Part shown: positions 30,556-40,071 of the stretch, one piece after another
How positions within the stretch are numbered: the first letter of the stretch is position 1
How the letters are laid out: each line of letters starts with the position of its first letter
From: Paracoccaceae bacterium
GTDB taxonomy: Bacteria > Pseudomonadota > Alphaproteobacteria > Rhodobacterales > Rhodobacteraceae
Direction of reading: 5' to 3'
Length of the DNA stretch: 64,000 nt
Assembly: GCA_030148225.1 (NCBI GenBank)
Contig: JASBTX010000038.1
Location: forward strand, 216,434-280,433
Translations under genes and position numbers: made by a program
The notes under the pieces: generated by a model
Told to the model about the DNA's origin: nothing
What the model saw: only the letters and a program-made list of their open reading frames with translations
Database searches by the model: none

Positions 30556-31932
30556 ATGAAAGTCATCATTTGCGGCGCGGGGCAGGTCGGCTGGCAAATT
30601 GCGCGGCAATTGTCCGGCGAAGACAATGACGTGACAGTGGTCGACAATAATCCCAACCTCGTGGCGCGGGCGACCGATACGCTGGATGTGCAGGGGATCA
30701 CCGGTTTCGCATCCTATCCCGACGTGCTGGAAATGGCGGGTGCGCGCGATGCGGATATGGTTATCGCCGCCACCTTTTCGGACGAGGTGAACATGGTCGT
30801 CTGTCAGGTGGCGCATTCGGCCTTCAGCGTCCCACGCAAAATCGCACGGCTGCGGGCCCAAAGCTATCTGACGGCGATCTATTCCGATCTTTACCGCCGC
30901 GATCACATGCCGATCGATGTCGTGATCAGCCCCGAGCGCGAGGTCGCGGCGGCGGCGCTGAACCGGCTCCAATCGCCGGCCTCGTTCGACAAGGAAAGCT
31001 TTCTGGACGGCGATGCGCAGATGGTGGGGATCGACATCCCCGAGGATTGCCCGGTGCTGAACACGCCGTTGCGCCAGTTATCCGAACTTTTCTCGACATT
31101 GCGCGCCATCGTCGTTGGTATCCGGCGCGACGGAAACCTGTTCGCGCCCCAGCCCGACGATCAGGTCTATGCCGGTGATCAGGCCTATATCTTCACCCAT
31201 ACCGAGGATGAAGCGCGCCTGCTGGAAATCTTTGGCAAACACCCCAAAAAACAAGAGCGCGTGGTCATCCTTGGCGGCGGCAATGTCGGGCTGGCGGTCG
31301 CCAAAAAGCTGGAAAAACACGCCTGGCGCATCCGCGCCAAAGTGATCGAGAAAAACCGGGTCTGTGCCGAACGCGCGGCTGACGCGCTCGAGCGGACGGT
31401 GGTGCTGCATGGTGACGGGCTGGACCAGGAATTGCTGAACGAGGCCAATGTCGCCCGCGCCGACGCCATTCTGGCGGTCACGGATGACGACAAGACCAAC
31501 ATCCTTGCCGCCGTGCGCGCGAAATCTGCCGGTTGCGCCATGGCGATCTGTCTGATCAACGATCCGTCGCTTGTCCCGCTTCTGAGTACCCTGGATATCG
31601 ATGCTTATATCAATCCGCGTGCGACGACGGTGTCCTCAATCCTCAAGCATATCCGTCAGGGGCGGGTGCGCGGCATCTATGCGGTGGGCGATTCCGAAGC
31701 CGAGGTGATCGAGGCCGAGGTGCTTTCGACCTCACCCATCGCGGGCGAGCATATCCGCGATATCGACTGGCCCGAAGGCGCGATTGTGGGTGCAGTGAAA
31801 AGCGACGGCAAGGTGATCCGGCCCTCGGGTTCTACGCGCATACACGAGGGCGATATTCTGGCCATCTTCACGCTCAGCGCCGATGTCTCGGAAGTGCAGC
31901 GCCTGCTGCAGGTCAGCGTCGACTTTTTCTGA
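30556..31932 (+). CDS. trkA: Trk system potassium transporter TrkA
   Basis: MKVIICGAGQVGWQIARQLSGEDNDVTVVDNN; duplicated TrkA-N/TrkA-C. Confidence 0.96.
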   Translation: MKVIICGAGQVGWQIARQLSGEDNDVTVVDNNPNLVARATDTLDVQGITGFASYPDVLEMAGARDADMVIAATFSDEVNMVVCQVAHSAFSVPRKIARLRAQSYLTAIYSDLYRRDHMPIDVVISPEREVAAAALNRLQSPASFDKESFLDGDAQMVGIDIPEDCPVLNTPLRQLSELFSTLRAIVVGIRRDGNLFAPQPDDQVYAGDQAYIFTHTEDEARLLEIFGKHPKKQERVVILGGGNVGLAVAKKLEKHAWRIRAKVIEKNRVCAERAADALERTVVLHGDGLDQELLNEANVARADAILAVTDDDKTNILAAVRAKSAGCAMAICLINDPSLVPLLSTLDIDAYINPRATTVSSILKHIRQGRVRGIYAVGDSEAEVIEAEVLSTSPIAGEHIRDIDWPEGAIVGAVKSDGKVIRPSGSTRIHEGDILAIFTLSADVSEVQRLLQVSVDFF

Positions 31933-33441
31933 GTGATGCGCTGGTTCCTTCGCCTGCCGCTTTTCGTCGTGCTGATGGGGCTGGGCGCCGGTGCGATGAT
32001 CCTGCCCGCGCTCTTTGGCCTCGCCGTACGTGATTACGCAACAGCACGGATATTTCTTTATACCGCGCTTCTTCTGATCGGGCTGACCGGTCTGGTCGGG
32101 CTGGCCACACAGCGCCCGCCGGGCCCGACACGGCCTCACAATCAGCTCATGGCGCTGGTGGCGGCATTTGTGTTCCTGCCGGTGATGCTGGCAGCGCCTG
32201 TGGTGCAGGCGGTTCCCGACACAACCCTGCTGAATGCCTATTTCGAGATGCTCTCGAGCCTGACCACGACAGGTGCGACCGTGTTCGAGACGCAGGACAG
32301 GCTGCCCGACGCGGTGCATCTCTGGCGGGTGCTGGTGGGCTGGCTGGGCGGTGCGCTGATGTGGATTGCCGCCATCGCCGTGCTGGCACCGGTTGATCTG
32401 GGCGGGTACGAGGTGACAGCGCGGCTGAGCGGTGCGCGTTCATTGCAGAACCAGCAGATCCAGCGCATCGCCGACCCGGCCGAGCGTCTGATCAGCTTTG
32501 CCCTGGCCTTTGCCCCGATCTACGGCTTTCTGACCATGCTTCTCTGGGTGATACTGATCCTGACCGGTCAGCCGCCGTTTCTGGCGATCTCCTATGCGAT
32601 GTCGACGCTCGCGACTTCGGGCATCCTGCCGGTGACGCATACGCTTGATCTGGGATTTCCGTCCGAGGTCGCGATATTCCTGTTTTTCTATTTCGCGCTG
32701 TCGCGGCGGACCTTCAGTACCGACCAGCGCCGCGACAACCTGCCGATTTTTCAGGATCCCGAAATCAGGCTGGCTGGAATCATTTTGCTGGTGTTGCCGG
32801 TGCTGTTGTTCCTGCGCCACTGGATCGGCGCCAGCGAGGTCGCCGAGGGCGAAGACCTGCGCTCGGCCGCGCGGGCGCTTTGGGGCAGCCTGTTTTCCGT
32901 GGCCTCATTCCTGACCACAACCGGGTTCGAATCTGCCGACTGGCAACTGGCGCGCAACTGGTCGGGCCTCAGAACGCCGGGGCTCATACTGATGGGGCTG
33001 GCCATATTGGGCGGCGGTGTGGCGACGACGGCAGGCGGGATCAAACTCTTGCGGGTCTTTGCGCTCTATAAACACGGGATGCGCGAGATTGAGCGGCTGG
33101 TTCATCCATCCTCGGTCGGCGGGTCGGGGCTGGCTGCGCGCCAGATACGCCGCCAGGGCGCGCAGATTGCGTGGATATTCTTCATGCTCTTTGCCATGTC
33201 GCTGGCCGCCATCACCACCGCGCTGGCCCTGAGCGGCCTGACCTTCGAGGCCGCGATCAGCCTGTCGATTGCCGGGCTGACAAATACCGGCCCGATCGCG
33301 CAGATCGCGCTGGACAGCCCCATCAGCTATGCGGTGCTGCCCGATATGGCCAAGATCGTCCTGATGGTCGCGATGGTGATGGGACGTTTGGAAATGCTGG
33401 CGATTATCGCGCTTTTGAACCCGAATCTGTGGCGAAGGTGA
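31933..33441 (+). CDS. trkH: TrkH family potassium uptake protein
   Basis: EMLSSLTTTGATVFE, ASFLTTTGFESADW, multi-TM; immediately follows trkA. Confidence 0.93.
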   Translation: MMRWFLRLPLFVVLMGLGAGAMILPALFGLAVRDYATARIFLYTALLLIGLTGLVGLATQRPPGPTRPHNQLMALVAAFVFLPVMLAAPVVQAVPDTTLLNAYFEMLSSLTTTGATVFETQDRLPDAVHLWRVLVGWLGGALMWIAAIAVLAPVDLGGYEVTARLSGARSLQNQQIQRIADPAERLISFALAFAPIYGFLTMLLWVILILTGQPPFLAISYAMSTLATSGILPVTHTLDLGFPSEVAIFLFFYFALSRRTFSTDQRRDNLPIFQDPEIRLAGIILLVLPVLLFLRHWIGASEVAEGEDLRSAARALWGSLFSVASFLTTTGFESADWQLARNWSGLRTPGLILMGLAILGGGVATTAGGIKLLRVFALYKHGMREIERLVHPSSVGGSGLAARQIRRQGAQIAWIFFMLFAMSLAAITTALALSGLTFEAAISLSIAGLTNTGPIAQIALDSPISYAVLPDMAKIVLMVAMVMGRLEMLAIIALLNPNLWRR

Positions 33442-33563
33442 CGCGCTGGCGGCATTTTCGGCGCAGAACCGGTCCTTTTGGGCTGGAAGTTTCCAGAAAG
33501 CATCGCCATAGTTTACCAAGATTGCGGCTAAAAACCCGGCTTTGAGAAGAATAAGAGGCAAAA

Positions 33564-33797
33564 ATGGCTTCAGACAAACAGAATTTGCAGGACGCATTCC
33601 TTAACCATGTCCGCAAGACCAAGGTTCCCGTCACCATATTCCTGATCAACGGTGTCAAGCTGCAGGGGGTCATCACCTGGTTTGACAATTTCTGCGTGCT
33701 GTTGCGCCGTGATGGTCAGTCGCAACTGGTCTACAAGCATGCGATTTCGACGATCATGCCGTCGCAGCCGATCAGCCTCTATGAGGGTGAAGAGTAA
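33564..33797 (+). CDS. hfq: RNA chaperone Hfq
   Basis: [60 protein letters not shown]. Confidence 0.98.
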   Translation: MASDKQNLQDAFLNHVRKTKVPVTIFLINGVKLQGVITWFDNFCVLLRRDGQSQLVYKHAISTIMPSQPISLYEGEE

Positions 33798-35077
33798 TCA
33801 CCACCATCCCGACCGGCGATGAGAAGACCCGCGCATGGGTACTTTATCCCGATATTCAGAACACCGGCGGGCGGCGTCTGCCTGAACACGCGCTGGCCGA
33901 GGCGGCATCGCTGGCGCGGGCTTTGCCCTTTCTTGATCTGGTGGGCGAGAGCATCGTGCCCCTGCCCAAGGTGCGGCCCGGAGAATTGTTCGGTTCGGGC
34001 AAGATTGCCGAGCTGAAAGATCTCTTTGGTGCGCAGGAGGTCGAGCTTGTCGTGATCGACGGGCCGCTGACACCGGTGCAGCAACGCAATCTGGAGCGGC
34101 GCTGGAAGGTCAAGATCCTGGACCGCACCGGGCTGATCCTCGAGATTTTTTCCGATCGCGCCCGTACGCGCGAAGGGGTGTTGCAGGTGGAGATGGCGGC
34201 ACTCAGCTATCAGCGGACGCGGCTGGTGCGGGCATGGACCCATCTGGAACGCCAGCGCGGCGGGCTGGGTTTCGTGGGCGGCCCCGGCGAGACCCAGATC
34301 GAGGCTGACCGGCGTGCCATCGATGAGGCGCTGAACCGGCTGCGCCGACAACTGGACAAGGTCGTCAGGACCCGTGATCTGCACCGCAAATCGCGCAAGA
34401 AAGTGCCGTTTCCGGTGGTGGCGCTGGTGGGCTATACCAATGCGGGCAAATCAACCCTCTTTAACCGGCTGACCGGCGCGGATGTGATGGCGCGTGATAT
34501 GCTTTTCGCCACGCTGGACCCGACGATGCGGGCGGTCGAACTGGAAAATGGTCTCAAGGTCATCCTGTCGGATACGGTCGGCTTTATCTCGGACCTGCCG
34601 ACGCATCTGGTCGCGGCGTTCCGGGCCACGCTCGAGGATGTGCTGGATGCCGATCTGATCCTGCATGTGCGCGATATCGCGCATCCCGAAAGCGCCGCGC
34701 AGGCCGCGGACGTGATGCAGATTCTGACCGGGATGGGCATCGGTGAAGAGCGGGCGCTGATCGAGGTCTGGAACAAGCTTGACCTTTTGACGCCCGAGGA
34801 TCGGGACAGCATGGCCGATCTGGCGCGCAGTGCTGCGGATGTGGTCGGGGTCTCGGCATTGACGGGCGAGGGGTTTGACACGCTTCTGGCGATGATCCGC
34901 GCCCGGCTGGATGCGCCGCGCCTGCGCGAAGAGATCACGCTTGGCTATGACGAGGGCCGCAGGCGGGCCTGGCTCTATGCGCGCGATCTGGTCGAGGCGG
35001 AGCGCGCGCAAGAGGACGGATTTGCGCTGGTGGTCAACTGGACGGCGCGCGAAAAGGCGCGGTTTGCCGGGCTGTGA
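33797..35077 (+). CDS. hflX: GTPase HflX (start codon uncertain: ATC at 33797 or TTG at 33923)
   Basis: GERETQIEAD-type motif GPGETQIEADRRAIDEALNRL, G1 VGYTNAGKSTLFNRLTG, DTVGFISDLP; HflX-like N-terminus TRAWVLYPDIQ... lies upstream of the first TTG. Confidence 0.9.
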   Translation: MTTIPTGDEKTRAWVLYPDIQNTGGRRLPEHALAEAASLARALPFLDLVGESIVPLPKVRPGELFGSGKIAELKDLFGAQEVELVVIDGPLTPVQQRNLERRWKVKILDRTGLILEIFSDRARTREGVLQVEMAALSYQRTRLVRAWTHLERQRGGLGFVGGPGETQIEADRRAIDEALNRLRRQLDKVVRTRDLHRKSRKKVPFPVVALVGYTNAGKSTLFNRLTGADVMARDMLFATLDPTMRAVELENGLKVILSDTVGFISDLPTHLVAAFRATLEDVLDADLILHVRDIAHPESAAQAADVMQILTGMGIGEERALIEVWNKLDLLTPEDRDSMADLARSAADVVGVSALTGEGFDTLLAMIRARLDAPRLREEITLGYDEGRRRAWLYARDLVEAERAQEDGFALVVNWTAREKARFAGL

Positions 35078-35094
35078 TGCGCGGATAGCTGTCG

Positions 35095-35175
35095 GGCAGG
35101 GGGAAGGGGGCGCTGCCCCCTCTCTGCCGCGCGGGCGCGGCATATTCACCCCCGCGGTATTTCGCGAACAATGAT
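35095..35175 (+). repeat. Intergenic repeat copy 3 (diverged)
   Basis: AGGGGGCGCTGCCCCCT... CCCCCGCGGTATTTCGCGAACAATGATG between convergent hflX and penicillin acylase genes. Confidence 0.72.
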
Positions 35176-35189
35176 GTTTCGGGGTTTTG

Positions 35190-37658
35190 TCAGAATTCCT
35201 CGGGGATGAGGAGGGTGACGCCGACGGCACCGGCGCGCGCGAGTTCCTGATCAAGCGACATCGGGATATATTCGCCCCGACGCCAGAGCACGCCGAGATC
35301 ATCGTAGAAGCGTGACAGGAAATGGCCGGACTGGCCGGTCGACATGATGAAGACCGAACTGTCGGGATTGGCGAAATCATAAACGGCGCGGAAGAGCCCG
35401 GCATTGACATTTTGGTAGGGCGCATCGGGGTCGCCGCCGGTCTGGCCACGGTTCAGCGTATAATCGCCGCCGCTGGTGGACTGTCGGATATTCACAAGCC
35501 ACGAGATGAAGGGCATGTCGCCCAGCACGGGGTGTTTGTGGATCGCCTCATGCGCGTCACCCCAGCGCCAGCTTTCGATATTGCGGCCATATTTCGTATC
35601 GAGTTCTAGGAGAGCGGCGGTCAGCGCCTTTTGCGCGGCGGTCGTGCAATCCTCGGTCGCCGTGGACTGGATGATATCGCACCAGGCCGAGGCGCCACCG
35701 ATATCGCGGTAGACCCGTTCGATGAAGACGGGATCGGGCCGGGTGAATTCATCGGCCAAAGGGCCGAGTTCATCGCGAATGAGCACCTGTTGCAGATTGC
35801 GCATCCATGCGGCGTAGATCAGGGGTTCGGGCAGGTGTTCGTTCATCTCGCCGTTCCAGTCGGCCAGAAGCGCCAGTGCGCGCTTGCGCTGATCCTCGAT
35901 CGTGCCCTCTTCGGTCGGGGCTTCCTTGAACCAGAGGTCACGGGCCACGAGCGGCAGGAGCGTGCGCGCGGCGACGCTGACCTCGTCAAGCTGCGCCTCG
36001 ATAAAGCTTTCGCGGGTATGCACCTGACGGTCCTGCATCAGCTTCTGCCAGCGCTGGACGCGCTGGGTGCCGCCCCAGTTATAGCTGACATGTTCGGGGA
36101 AGGGGCGGTCGATGATCTTGTTGTTCATATTGCCGAGGATGCCGCCCTCGGGATTTTCAAAGACCGGATTGGTGGTGAAGGGAAAAAGCCCGCGCCAGCG
36201 GTTGGCGTCGATCCAGCCCGGCGCGGGCAGGCGGCCCTGCGTCTGGCTGTCGGGGTCGCGGTTGGGAATGCGCCCGATCAGCTGTAGCGCGATATTGTCG
36301 CGATCGGCCACGACAAGGTTCAGCCCCGGCGCCACGACATAGCTGCCGGCGCGGCGGGCGGCCTCGGTTGTCTGGGCGCGCATCAGCGCGACAAATCCGG
36401 TCATGGTTGTGTCGGCGGCGACTGAGCCTGTCCAGCTGAGCGCGGCGACGTGCCCGGGCGGGGTGATGGTACCGATATCAAAGAGCGAGGGCGGCAGGAT
36501 CGGGCCGTTATCGCTCCAGCGCAGGGTGGTGGTCACAGGGGCGGCATCCTTGACCCCGATGATCGACTGGCGGGTCCTGAATTTCTTGAAACCGGCAGGG
36601 GTGCGGTATTCCTCGGGATTTTCGGGGTTCAGCTGTTCGATCAGCAGGTCCTGATCATCGGTATAGCTGGCCGTCAGCCCCCAGCCGATTTTGGTATTGC
36701 GCCCGATCAGCACGGTGGGGCCGCCGGGGATCGTGGCCCCGATCACACCGCCGGTCGACAGTTCCAGCCGCGCGAGATACCAGGGCGAGGGGGCCTCGGT
36801 CGCGAGATGCGGATCGGTCGCCAGAAGTGCGCCGCCGGCGGCGCTGCGTTCGGGCATGGCCGCCCAGGCATTGGAGGCCCCGGCGCTGCCGCGCGGCGGA
36901 AAGGGCGAGAGCGGATCGCGTGGTGTGAAAGCCGCATATCGCGGTGTCGGATCGAGCGTCGGGAAAAGTGCCGCGAAATCGGGGGTGACGGTGGCGGTCA
37001 GATCGGGGGCGTCGGGCAGGATATCGCTGAGCCGCGCACCAGGCAGGATGAGCGACAGCCGCGCGCGCAGCACGTCGGTTTCGAGCTGGCTGGTCTGGCG
37101 CAGGGCCATGAGTTTGCCGATGGCGATGGAATCGGCAGGCTGCCAGGGGGCGAGCGCATTGGAAAACAGGAAAAACTCTGGCGCGCCGCGCCCGAGCGCC
37201 TGTTCGTTCACCGTTTTGAGCCATGCATTGACCCCGGCGGCATAGGCGCTGAGTGCCTCCATCGTGTTGGCGTCCTGCACCTCAACCGCTTGAAGAGACA
37301 GGTTATAGAGATCGAGCCGGCGCATATAGTCATCGATCTGAAGCGTACGCTCGCCAAAGAGTTCCGACAGGCGGCCCTGGGCCGTCCGCCTGAGCATGGT
37401 CATCTGCCAGAGCCTGTCCTGGGCATGGGCAAAGCCGAGGCCGAAATAGACATCCGCGTCATTGCCGGCAAAGATATGCGGCACATTGGCGTTATTGCGT
37501 ACGATCTCGACCGGGCCGAACACGCCATCGACGCTGAACTCGGCGTCATAATCGGGCAGTGAACGCGAGGCGAACATGTAGGCAATCAGCAGCGCGCCGA
37601 GGATCAGGAGCAAGCTGGCGGTCAACAGCCTGACGGCCCATGTGAATATTATGGCCAA
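35190..37658 (-). CDS. Penicillin acylase family protein (Ntn hydrolase)
   Basis: FGPVEIVRNNANVPHIFAGNDADVYFGLGFAHAQDRLWQM; Ser nucleophile context GASNAWAAMPERSAAGGALLATDPHL; start uncertain (ORF to 37757 would overlap the divergent neighbour). Confidence 0.9.
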   Translation of the reverse strand: MAIIFTWAVRLLTASLLLILGALLIAYMFASRSLPDYDAEFSVDGVFGPVEIVRNNANVPHIFAGNDADVYFGLGFAHAQDRLWQMTMLRRTAQGRLSELFGERTLQIDDYMRRLDLYNLSLQAVEVQDANTMEALSAYAAGVNAWLKTVNEQALGRGAPEFFLFSNALAPWQPADSIAIGKLMALRQTSQLETDVLRARLSLILPGARLSDILPDAPDLTATVTPDFAALFPTLDPTPRYAAFTPRDPLSPFPPRGSAGASNAWAAMPERSAAGGALLATDPHLATEAPSPWYLARLELSTGGVIGATIPGGPTVLIGRNTKIGWGLTASYTDDQDLLIEQLNPENPEEYRTPAGFKKFRTRQSIIGVKDAAPVTTTLRWSDNGPILPPSLFDIGTITPPGHVAALSWTGSVAADTTMTGFVALMRAQTTEAARRAGSYVVAPGLNLVVADRDNIALQLIGRIPNRDPDSQTQGRLPAPGWIDANRWRGLFPFTTNPVFENPEGGILGNMNNKIIDRPFPEHVSYNWGGTQRVQRWQKLMQDRQVHTRESFIEAQLDEVSVAARTLLPLVARDLWFKEAPTEEGTIEDQRKRALALLADWNGEMNEHLPEPLIYAAWMRNLQQVLIRDELGPLADEFTRPDPVFIERVYRDIGGASAWCDIIQSTATEDCTTAAQKALTAALLELDTKYGRNIESWRWGDAHEAIHKHPVLGDMPFISWLVNIRQSTSGGDYTLNRGQTGGDPDAPYQNVNAGLFRAVYDFANPDSSVFIMSTGQSGHFLSRFYDDLGVLWRRGEYIPMSLDQELARAGAVGVTLLIPEEF

Positions 37659-37741
37659 GCCATCCTCGCTGCGATTGACGTTCCGGGTGCGGTCGTTAGT
37701 TACTGAGCCATACGCATAAGCGCAAACATTCGGAGGGGCAA

Positions 37742-38614
37742 ATGGCGCGGATAACATTTTTGGGATTGGGCGTCATGGGATATCCGATGGCCGGGCATCT
37801 GGCCGCCGCCGGGCATGACGTGACCGTTTACAACCGTACCACCGCCAAGGCCGAGGCCTGGGTGGCAGAGCATGGGGGCGCGTTGGGCAAGACGCCGCGC
37901 GCGGCGGCAGAGGGGGCCGAGTTTGTCATGGCCTGTGTCGGCAATGACGATGATCTGCGCGCGGTCTGCCTGGGTGATGACGGGGCCTTTGCGGCGATGG
38001 CATCCGGGGCGGTATTCGTCGATCACACGACCGTGTCGGTGAAGGTGACGCGCGAGCTATATGCTGCTGCCGCCGCGATTGGCGTGGGGTTTGTTGATGC
38101 GCCGGTATCGGGTGGTCAGGCCGGGGCGGAAAACGGCCAGCTGGGCGTGATGTGCGGCGGGGATCAGGCCACATATGACGCGGTCGAGCCGATCATCGAT
38201 GTCTATGCCAAGGCCTGTCGGCGGCTGGGTGACAGCGGCGCCGGTCAACTGACCAAGATGGTCAACCAGATCTGTATTGCCGGACTGGTTCAGGGCCTGT
38301 CCGAAGGCCTGCATTTCGCCGAGAAGGCCGGGCTGGATATCCGCGAGGTGGTGCAGGTGATCAGCCAGGGCGCGGCAGGGTCTTGGCAGATGTCGAACCG
38401 GTATCAAACCATGGCCGATGATGCGTTTGATTTCGGTTTCGCGGTTGACTGGATGCGCAAGGATCTGGGGATCTGTCTGGATACGGCGGATGAAAACGGC
38501 GCATCGCTGCCCGTGACGGCGCTGGTCGATCAGTTTTACAAGGATGTGCAGAAACTGGGCGGCGGGCGGTGGGATACCTCCTCGCTGATCAGGCGGCTGC
38601 GCGCACTGGGATAG
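37742..38614 (+). CDS. NAD(P)-dependent beta-hydroxyacid dehydrogenase (HIBADH family)
   Basis: ITFLGLGVMGYPMAGHLAAAGHDVTVYNRT, FVDAPVSGGQAGAENGQLGVMCGG. Confidence 0.92.
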   Translation: MARITFLGLGVMGYPMAGHLAAAGHDVTVYNRTTAKAEAWVAEHGGALGKTPRAAAEGAEFVMACVGNDDDLRAVCLGDDGAFAAMASGAVFVDHTTVSVKVTRELYAAAAAIGVGFVDAPVSGGQAGAENGQLGVMCGGDQATYDAVEPIIDVYAKACRRLGDSGAGQLTKMVNQICIAGLVQGLSEGLHFAEKAGLDIREVVQVISQGAAGSWQMSNRYQTMADDAFDFGFAVDWMRKDLGICLDTADENGASLPVTALVDQFYKDVQKLGGGRWDTSSLIRRLRALG

Positions 38615-38949
38615 CGGGCCGGGACCGGTTTGCCGCCGCCCCGGTGCACGGGCAAAACGCGGGCGACAGACTGGTCAGCGGCCAAAATCCGATAAGCTGG
38701 CTCCGAAGGTGAAGGTGCTGATCTAAAGAGGCCGCTCATTCCGCCGGATTGCCCGTGACCCCGGGATATCGAAAAAAACCGCGGCCGATAGTGTTAGACG
38801 GTAAAGGCAGGCTGCGTGCTGTACGCGCCTATTCCCGTGCCTGATCAGAAATGGCCGTATGTGCAGCGAATGGTGGAAGAGGAAAGAGGGGCCAGAATAA
38901 CCGATGCCGCACAAACGATGAATGACAGCTTTCAGGGAGAGATCAGACT

Positions 38950-39831
38950 TCAGTCTTCTGTAATACAATACGACGGCGGAGAGTCCGAGTTGCATATCTC
39001 TGGGTCTGTTTCATTCAAACCGCCAGGTCCACGAACGTAGATTAAGCTGCCCAATACGTTATACAGTAGGTTGGCACGTCCGCCTTGCCAAAGGTCGCTG
39101 CCGATTTGCCAGATAGCAAAAGCTTCGCTTACTTCTTTTCCAGAAACCGGATCAAGTGCAGTCAACTGACAGAAGGTTGCTATGTCTGAAACTGGCTGAA
39201 GAGATATCAAGCCGTCTTTGCCGATAATATGGTAGACAGGTATCTTTGAAGCGCGGCTAGCCCCAAACCAGGTGTGCCTTAGCGTCAATCCAGGCGAATA
39301 AATCCGCTTTATGTCGCTCACTCTTTCATCTTCCGGAGGCAAGAAGACAGCCCTGTTGTCGAGCCAACCACCCTCCCAATCCTGAGGGATGGCAAAGGTC
39401 GCGACCTCACTTCCGCCAAACTCTGCAACAGTTATTGGCCTGTCCGATTGGTCTTCAACTGTTGTGGACCAAACTCGAAAAGGCTCTTCATAGTCGACAA
39501 TCTTTTCGTCAATTCTGCTGGCCGCAACGCACTTCAAAACTGGATCAATGATCAGCCGCCGTTCGCCTAGGTTTGAGACATCGAAGGTAACGCTGCGTTC
39601 AGATACCGCCCTAAGGTGCGCGCTAAATTTGGGAGGTGACGGAAACCACGCCGACTTGATCTGCGGAGAAATCGAAAAAACAAAAGCCAGAAACGCTAGG
39701 AGAAATCCGAGAAGCGGTGTCCACACTTTGATATGCCGACGCCAATCTTGATGAGACCCGCACTCGACGCAGAGTTTCGCGGCCGTCTCAATTTCTCTTT
39801 GGCATTCGATGCACTTTTTCAACTCTGCCAT
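38950..39831 (-). CDS. Zinc-ribbon membrane-anchored protein of unknown function
   Basis: CIECQREIETAAKLCVECG (two CxxC), single TM VWTPLLGFLLAFLAFVFSI, novel C-terminal domain; locally lower GC. Confidence 0.65.
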   Translation of the reverse strand: MAELKKCIECQREIETAAKLCVECGSHQDWRRHIKVWTPLLGFLLAFLAFVFSISPQIKSAWFPSPPKFSAHLRAVSERSVTFDVSNLGERRLIIDPVLKCVAASRIDEKIVDYEEPFRVWSTTVEDQSDRPITVAEFGGSEVATFAIPQDWEGGWLDNRAVFLPPEDERVSDIKRIYSPGLTLRHTWFGASRASKIPVYHIIGKDGLISLQPVSDIATFCQLTALDPVSGKEVSEAFAIWQIGSDLWQGGRANLLYNVLGSLIYVRGPGGLNETDPEICNSDSPPSYCITED

Positions 39832-40071
39832 TCTTGAATTGCTTTACTGCGAAACTTGAGCTTTTACCCTCACCGAGAGTGCCACGTGCCGTCTCGAACG
39901 ACAAGCAAAGCAGACATTTTACATTGGGATTAGAACGTCCGCTTCGTCCGCACAGCGGTCATTCACGTTGGATGGCGTGAACGTCCTCATTTCCTCATGA
40001 TACGTTTCTGCCCCCGCCCGTAATCGACCCCCCTGTTGTGCCGGAGCCATCCACCACGCCACGTTCCGGCA

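Noticed and set aside
32920-32945. GGGTTCGAATC resembling a tRNA T-loop
   Set aside because: Lies inside trkH coding sequence (TTTGFESADW) with no cloverleaf.
36450-37562. 370-aa plus-strand ORF opposite the penicillin acylase
   Set aside because: Antisense shadow with Gly/Arg-rich composition.
38816-39040. 74-aa plus-strand ORF
   Set aside because: Overlaps the end of the zinc-ribbon gene on the opposite strand; no homology signal or good start context.
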